NCBI GenBank assembly: GCA_051653685.1
Contig: JBOFWQ010000053.1
Span: 1-8,041 of the forward strand
From: Faucicola sp937889485
Lineage (GTDB): Bacteria > Pseudomonadota > Gammaproteobacteria > Pseudomonadales > Moraxellaceae
Length of the DNA: 8,041 nucleotides
Direction of reading: 5' to 3'
Shown: positions 6,846 to 8,041 of the stretch, in pieces
How positions within the stretch are numbered: position 1 is the first letter of the stretch
Layout of the letters: each line of letters opens with the position of its first letter
Made by a program: the position numbers and the translations under genes
Notes under the pieces: model-generated
What the model was told of the DNA's origin: nothing
Databases searched by the model: none
What the model saw: the letters and a program-made list of their open reading frames with translations, nothing else

Positions 6846-7814
6846 TTATTTTAACGGCTTAATAGGTTGAAACAAAGCTTCTTTTTCACTTAAATCATAT
6901 TGTACCAATACAGATAATTCATCGCGAAGCGCCTGTTTATTAAAGCTATTTACCTCGGTAATCAGTAGCTTTTCAATGCGTTTTTCTAGCGCATATTCAC
7001 TAATCTGGGCGCAGTAGATGGCAAGCTGATACACTTGAGTTTTGAGAGTTTCATCAAGCTCTTGTAGCAAGCGCACCAATTGAGTCACCGATACCGACTG
7101 ATAAGGGTAGCTTGCTTGTGGCAAAGACTTGAGCGGGGTCACCGCATAGCCAATTCCCAAGTGAGCAAAATAATAACAGCTAAATAAATACCCAACAATA
7201 TGACCCACAAAATAGCCACGGTCATGATGATAACAAGCCACCCCCAAAAACTGAATCACCGTGGCAGCAAGGCTTTGTTCAATACCTCGATAGTCAGGCG
7301 CATCGCCTGCTACTCCCACTGTCGGCAAGTTCATAAAATTTTTGTTTTGACTAAGTAATTGCCAGCCGATGGGGCGCTGTGGGGGTAGATGATTGTTAAT
7401 GGACATGACCAAATCATCCACAATATGCAAATGATTAAATAAATGCTGAAGTGGCAAAAGCCCTGCATTATCACGCATATTAAGATAACGCGCTACTTGC
7501 AAGGTTTTGGTTTCAACAAACTGTGATTTTTTACTGGCGATATAAAATAGCAACTGGCTTGGCGGTGTGGTTTCAAAATAATGCGTAACCACTTGCTCTT
7601 GCTGACGAAAAATTGCCAAACACTGACTGACAAAGTCACCTGAACTTTGCCGCTCATGATCAACCAACAAATTGCGCGTGGGCGTGCCAAGCGTGCTAGG
7701 GTTTTTGCTAAGGGGGTTTTGAGGGGTTGAAGTTTCCATGACAGCCGTGATAGCGCTCAATATAACAAACAATAAACAATAGAAGATCAAAACAAAGCCG
7801 CCTATACATAACAT
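6846..7814 (-). CDS. uncharacterised protein, first gene of the gspF-gspG cluster
   Basis: I do not recognise this 322-residue protein. Residues 1-25 form a hydrophobic stretch that could be a membrane anchor or uncleaved signal; a polar, Pro/Ser/Thr-rich linker follows (about 27-60), then a mainly helical body. The region 183-225 is rich in Gly, Tyr and His (ACYHHDRGYFVGHIVGYLF at 193-211) and might associate with the membrane. The C-terminus (240-322) looks like amphipathic helices with many Leu, Glu and Lys. No nucleotide-binding, protease or DNA-binding motif is visible. The start is uncertain: ATG 7814 includes the hydrophobic segment and fits the promoter candidate at 7847-7855, whereas ATG 7739 (M26) would give a 297-residue soluble protein. 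Neither has a good ribosome site, and the T-rich DNA could produce a hydrophobic reading by chance. The 27-bp gap to gspF suggests co-expression with type II secretion, which is not proof of a role in it. Confidence 0.75.
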   Translation of the reverse strand: MLCIGGFVLIFYCLLFVILSAITAVMETSTPQNPLSKNPSTLGTPTRNLLVDHERQSSGDFVSQCLAIFRQQEQVVTHYFETTPPSQLLFYIASKKSQFVETKTLQVARYLNMRDNAGLLPLQHLFNHLHIVDDLVMSINNHLPPQRPIGWQLLSQNKNFMNLPTVGVAGDAPDYRGIEQSLAATVIQFLGVACYHHDRGYFVGHIVGYLFSCYYFAHLGIGYAVTPLKSLPQASYPYQSVSVTQLVRLLQELDETLKTQVYQLAIYCAQISEYALEKRIEKLLITEVNSFNKQALRDELSVLVQYDLSEKEALFQPIKPLK

Positions 7815-7846
7815 AATGGCATAATGCGGGCAGACAATCGCCTGTC

Positions 7847-7855
7847 ACTATAGCA
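7847..7855 (-). promoter_or_regulatory. extended -10 promoter candidate for the operon
   Basis: The minus strand reads TGCTATAGT, an extended -10 with one mismatch to TGnTATAAT. Transcription would start near 7840, giving a leader of about 26 bases before the ATG at 7814. No good -35 hexamer is seen, which extended -10 promoters can tolerate. It would drive the unknown gene, gspF, gspG, dsbD and the lipoprotein gene. Confidence 0.4.
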
Positions 7856-7923
7856 TACCAATGTTACTGGCACCTAGTAGATTATTGTGTTTACCATGGC
7901 TAAAAACACCACTCAGCAGTAAT

Positions 7924-7953
7924 CTTGATCACTTTAATAACCCTGTGATCAGG
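7924..7953. repeat. inverted repeat made of two TGATCA palindromes, operator-like
   Basis: CTTGATCAC (7924-7932) and GTGATCAGG (7945-7953) are inverted copies over nine bases, with one T-G wobble, around a 12-base spacer. Each arm itself contains the palindrome TGATCA, and the two copies start exactly 20 bp apart, about two helical turns, as expected for two dimers or a tetramer binding one DNA face. The right arm lies where the -35 of the plus-strand promoter candidate would be. A terminator is unlikely, because no U-run follows directly on either strand. Confidence 0.45.
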
Positions 7954-7963
7954 TTAACAACCA

Positions 7964-7972
7964 TGATAAAAT
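7964..7972 (+). promoter_or_regulatory. extended -10 promoter candidate for the plus-strand gene at the right edge
   Basis: TGATAAAAT matches an extended -10 (TGnTATAAT) with one mismatch. Transcription would start near 7979, about 22 bases before the ATG at 8002. The -35 position falls on the right arm of the TGATCA inverted repeat and does not resemble TTGACA, as in promoters under repressor or activator control. Confidence 0.3.
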
Positions 7973-8001
7973 TAGCCAACTGCCACCCCATTTGAGCCTG
8001 T

Positions 8002-8041
8002 ATGAGCCCCCCTACCAATAGCCCACCGTTAACCGACCCTT
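8002..8041 (+). CDS. possible 5' end of a divergent plus-strand gene (partial)
   Basis: An ATG at 8002 opens the only plus-strand frame still open at the right edge; it reads MSPPTNSPPLTDP. It follows an extended -10 candidate at a suitable distance and would be divergent from the operon. Shine-Dalgarno support is weak (TTTGAG about 7 bases upstream). Only 13 codons are visible, so no product can be named. A competing minus-strand reading of the same DNA (stop at 7929-7931) is listed under rejected observations. Confidence 0.33.
   Translation, partial: MSPPTNSPPLTDP

Noticed and set aside
7493..7690. Second minus-strand frame of 65 residues inside the unknown gene.
   Set aside because: It lies wholly within the larger frame and has no ribosome site or motif.
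7861..7995. Plus-strand 44-codon frame starting ATG at 7861.
   Set aside because: No ribosome site, no recognisable protein character, and it runs through the inverted repeat and the promoter candidates.
7929..8041. Minus-strand frame open from the right edge to a TGA at 7929-7931, reading a 36-residue hydrophobic tail ending in GLLK.
   Set aside because: It could be the C-terminus of a membrane protein, but it uses GGG for most glycines plus ATA and CTA codons, unlike the firm genes here, and it overlaps the inverted repeat and promoter candidate. Sequence beyond the edge would settle it.
1..8041. CRISPR arrays, tRNA or rRNA genes, insertion sequences and attachment sites.
   Set aside because: No regularly spaced repeats, cloverleaf sequences, transposase motifs or flanking direct repeats were seen on reading both strands by eye.

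Overview
The window reads as ordinary chromosomal DNA of a gammaproteobacterium, most likely a member of the Moraxellaceae (Moraxella, Psychrobacter or Acinetobacter-like). This placement is inference. It rests on the gene set (outer membrane phospholipase A1, type II secretion GspF and GspG, DsbD, a DUF3465 lipoprotein, a ComF-type protein), on moderate GC with AT-rich intergenic DNA, and on the recalled fact that type II secretion genes in this family are scattered as small sub-operons. No mobile element, CRISPR array, rRNA or tRNA was seen. I found no convincing new multi-gene system.

All seven well-supported genes lie on the minus strand, so transcription runs right to left. From the right: positions 7815-8041 hold no complete gene. 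This stretch looks like a divergent control region, with an extended -10 on each strand, a pair of TGATCA palindromes forming an inverted repeat, and a possible plus-strand gene starting at 8002. Next comes a 322-residue protein I do not recognise (6846-7814). It is followed 27 bp on by gspF (5613-6818), then gspG (5076-5540), dsbD (2897-5047) and a DUF3465 lipoprotein (2361-2888). Spacings of 8-72 bp suggest one operon.

A gap of about 210 bp (2150-2360) contains a hairpin. After it come pldA (881-2149) and comF (141-872), only 8 bp apart. Positions 1-140 are AT-rich and hold only weak signals, including a possible gene start running off the left edge.

Functionally the window is mostly cell-envelope work. 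GspF and GspG are the inner-membrane platform and the major pseudopilin of the type II secretion system. DsbD carries reducing power into the periplasm. PldA hydrolyses phospholipids in the outer membrane, and the lipoprotein is probably envelope-anchored. ComF-type proteins are linked to DNA uptake and processing in competent bacteria. Four start codons were moved in from the longest possible reading or needed a choice: pldA, the lipoprotein, dsbD and the unknown gene. The reasons are given with each.
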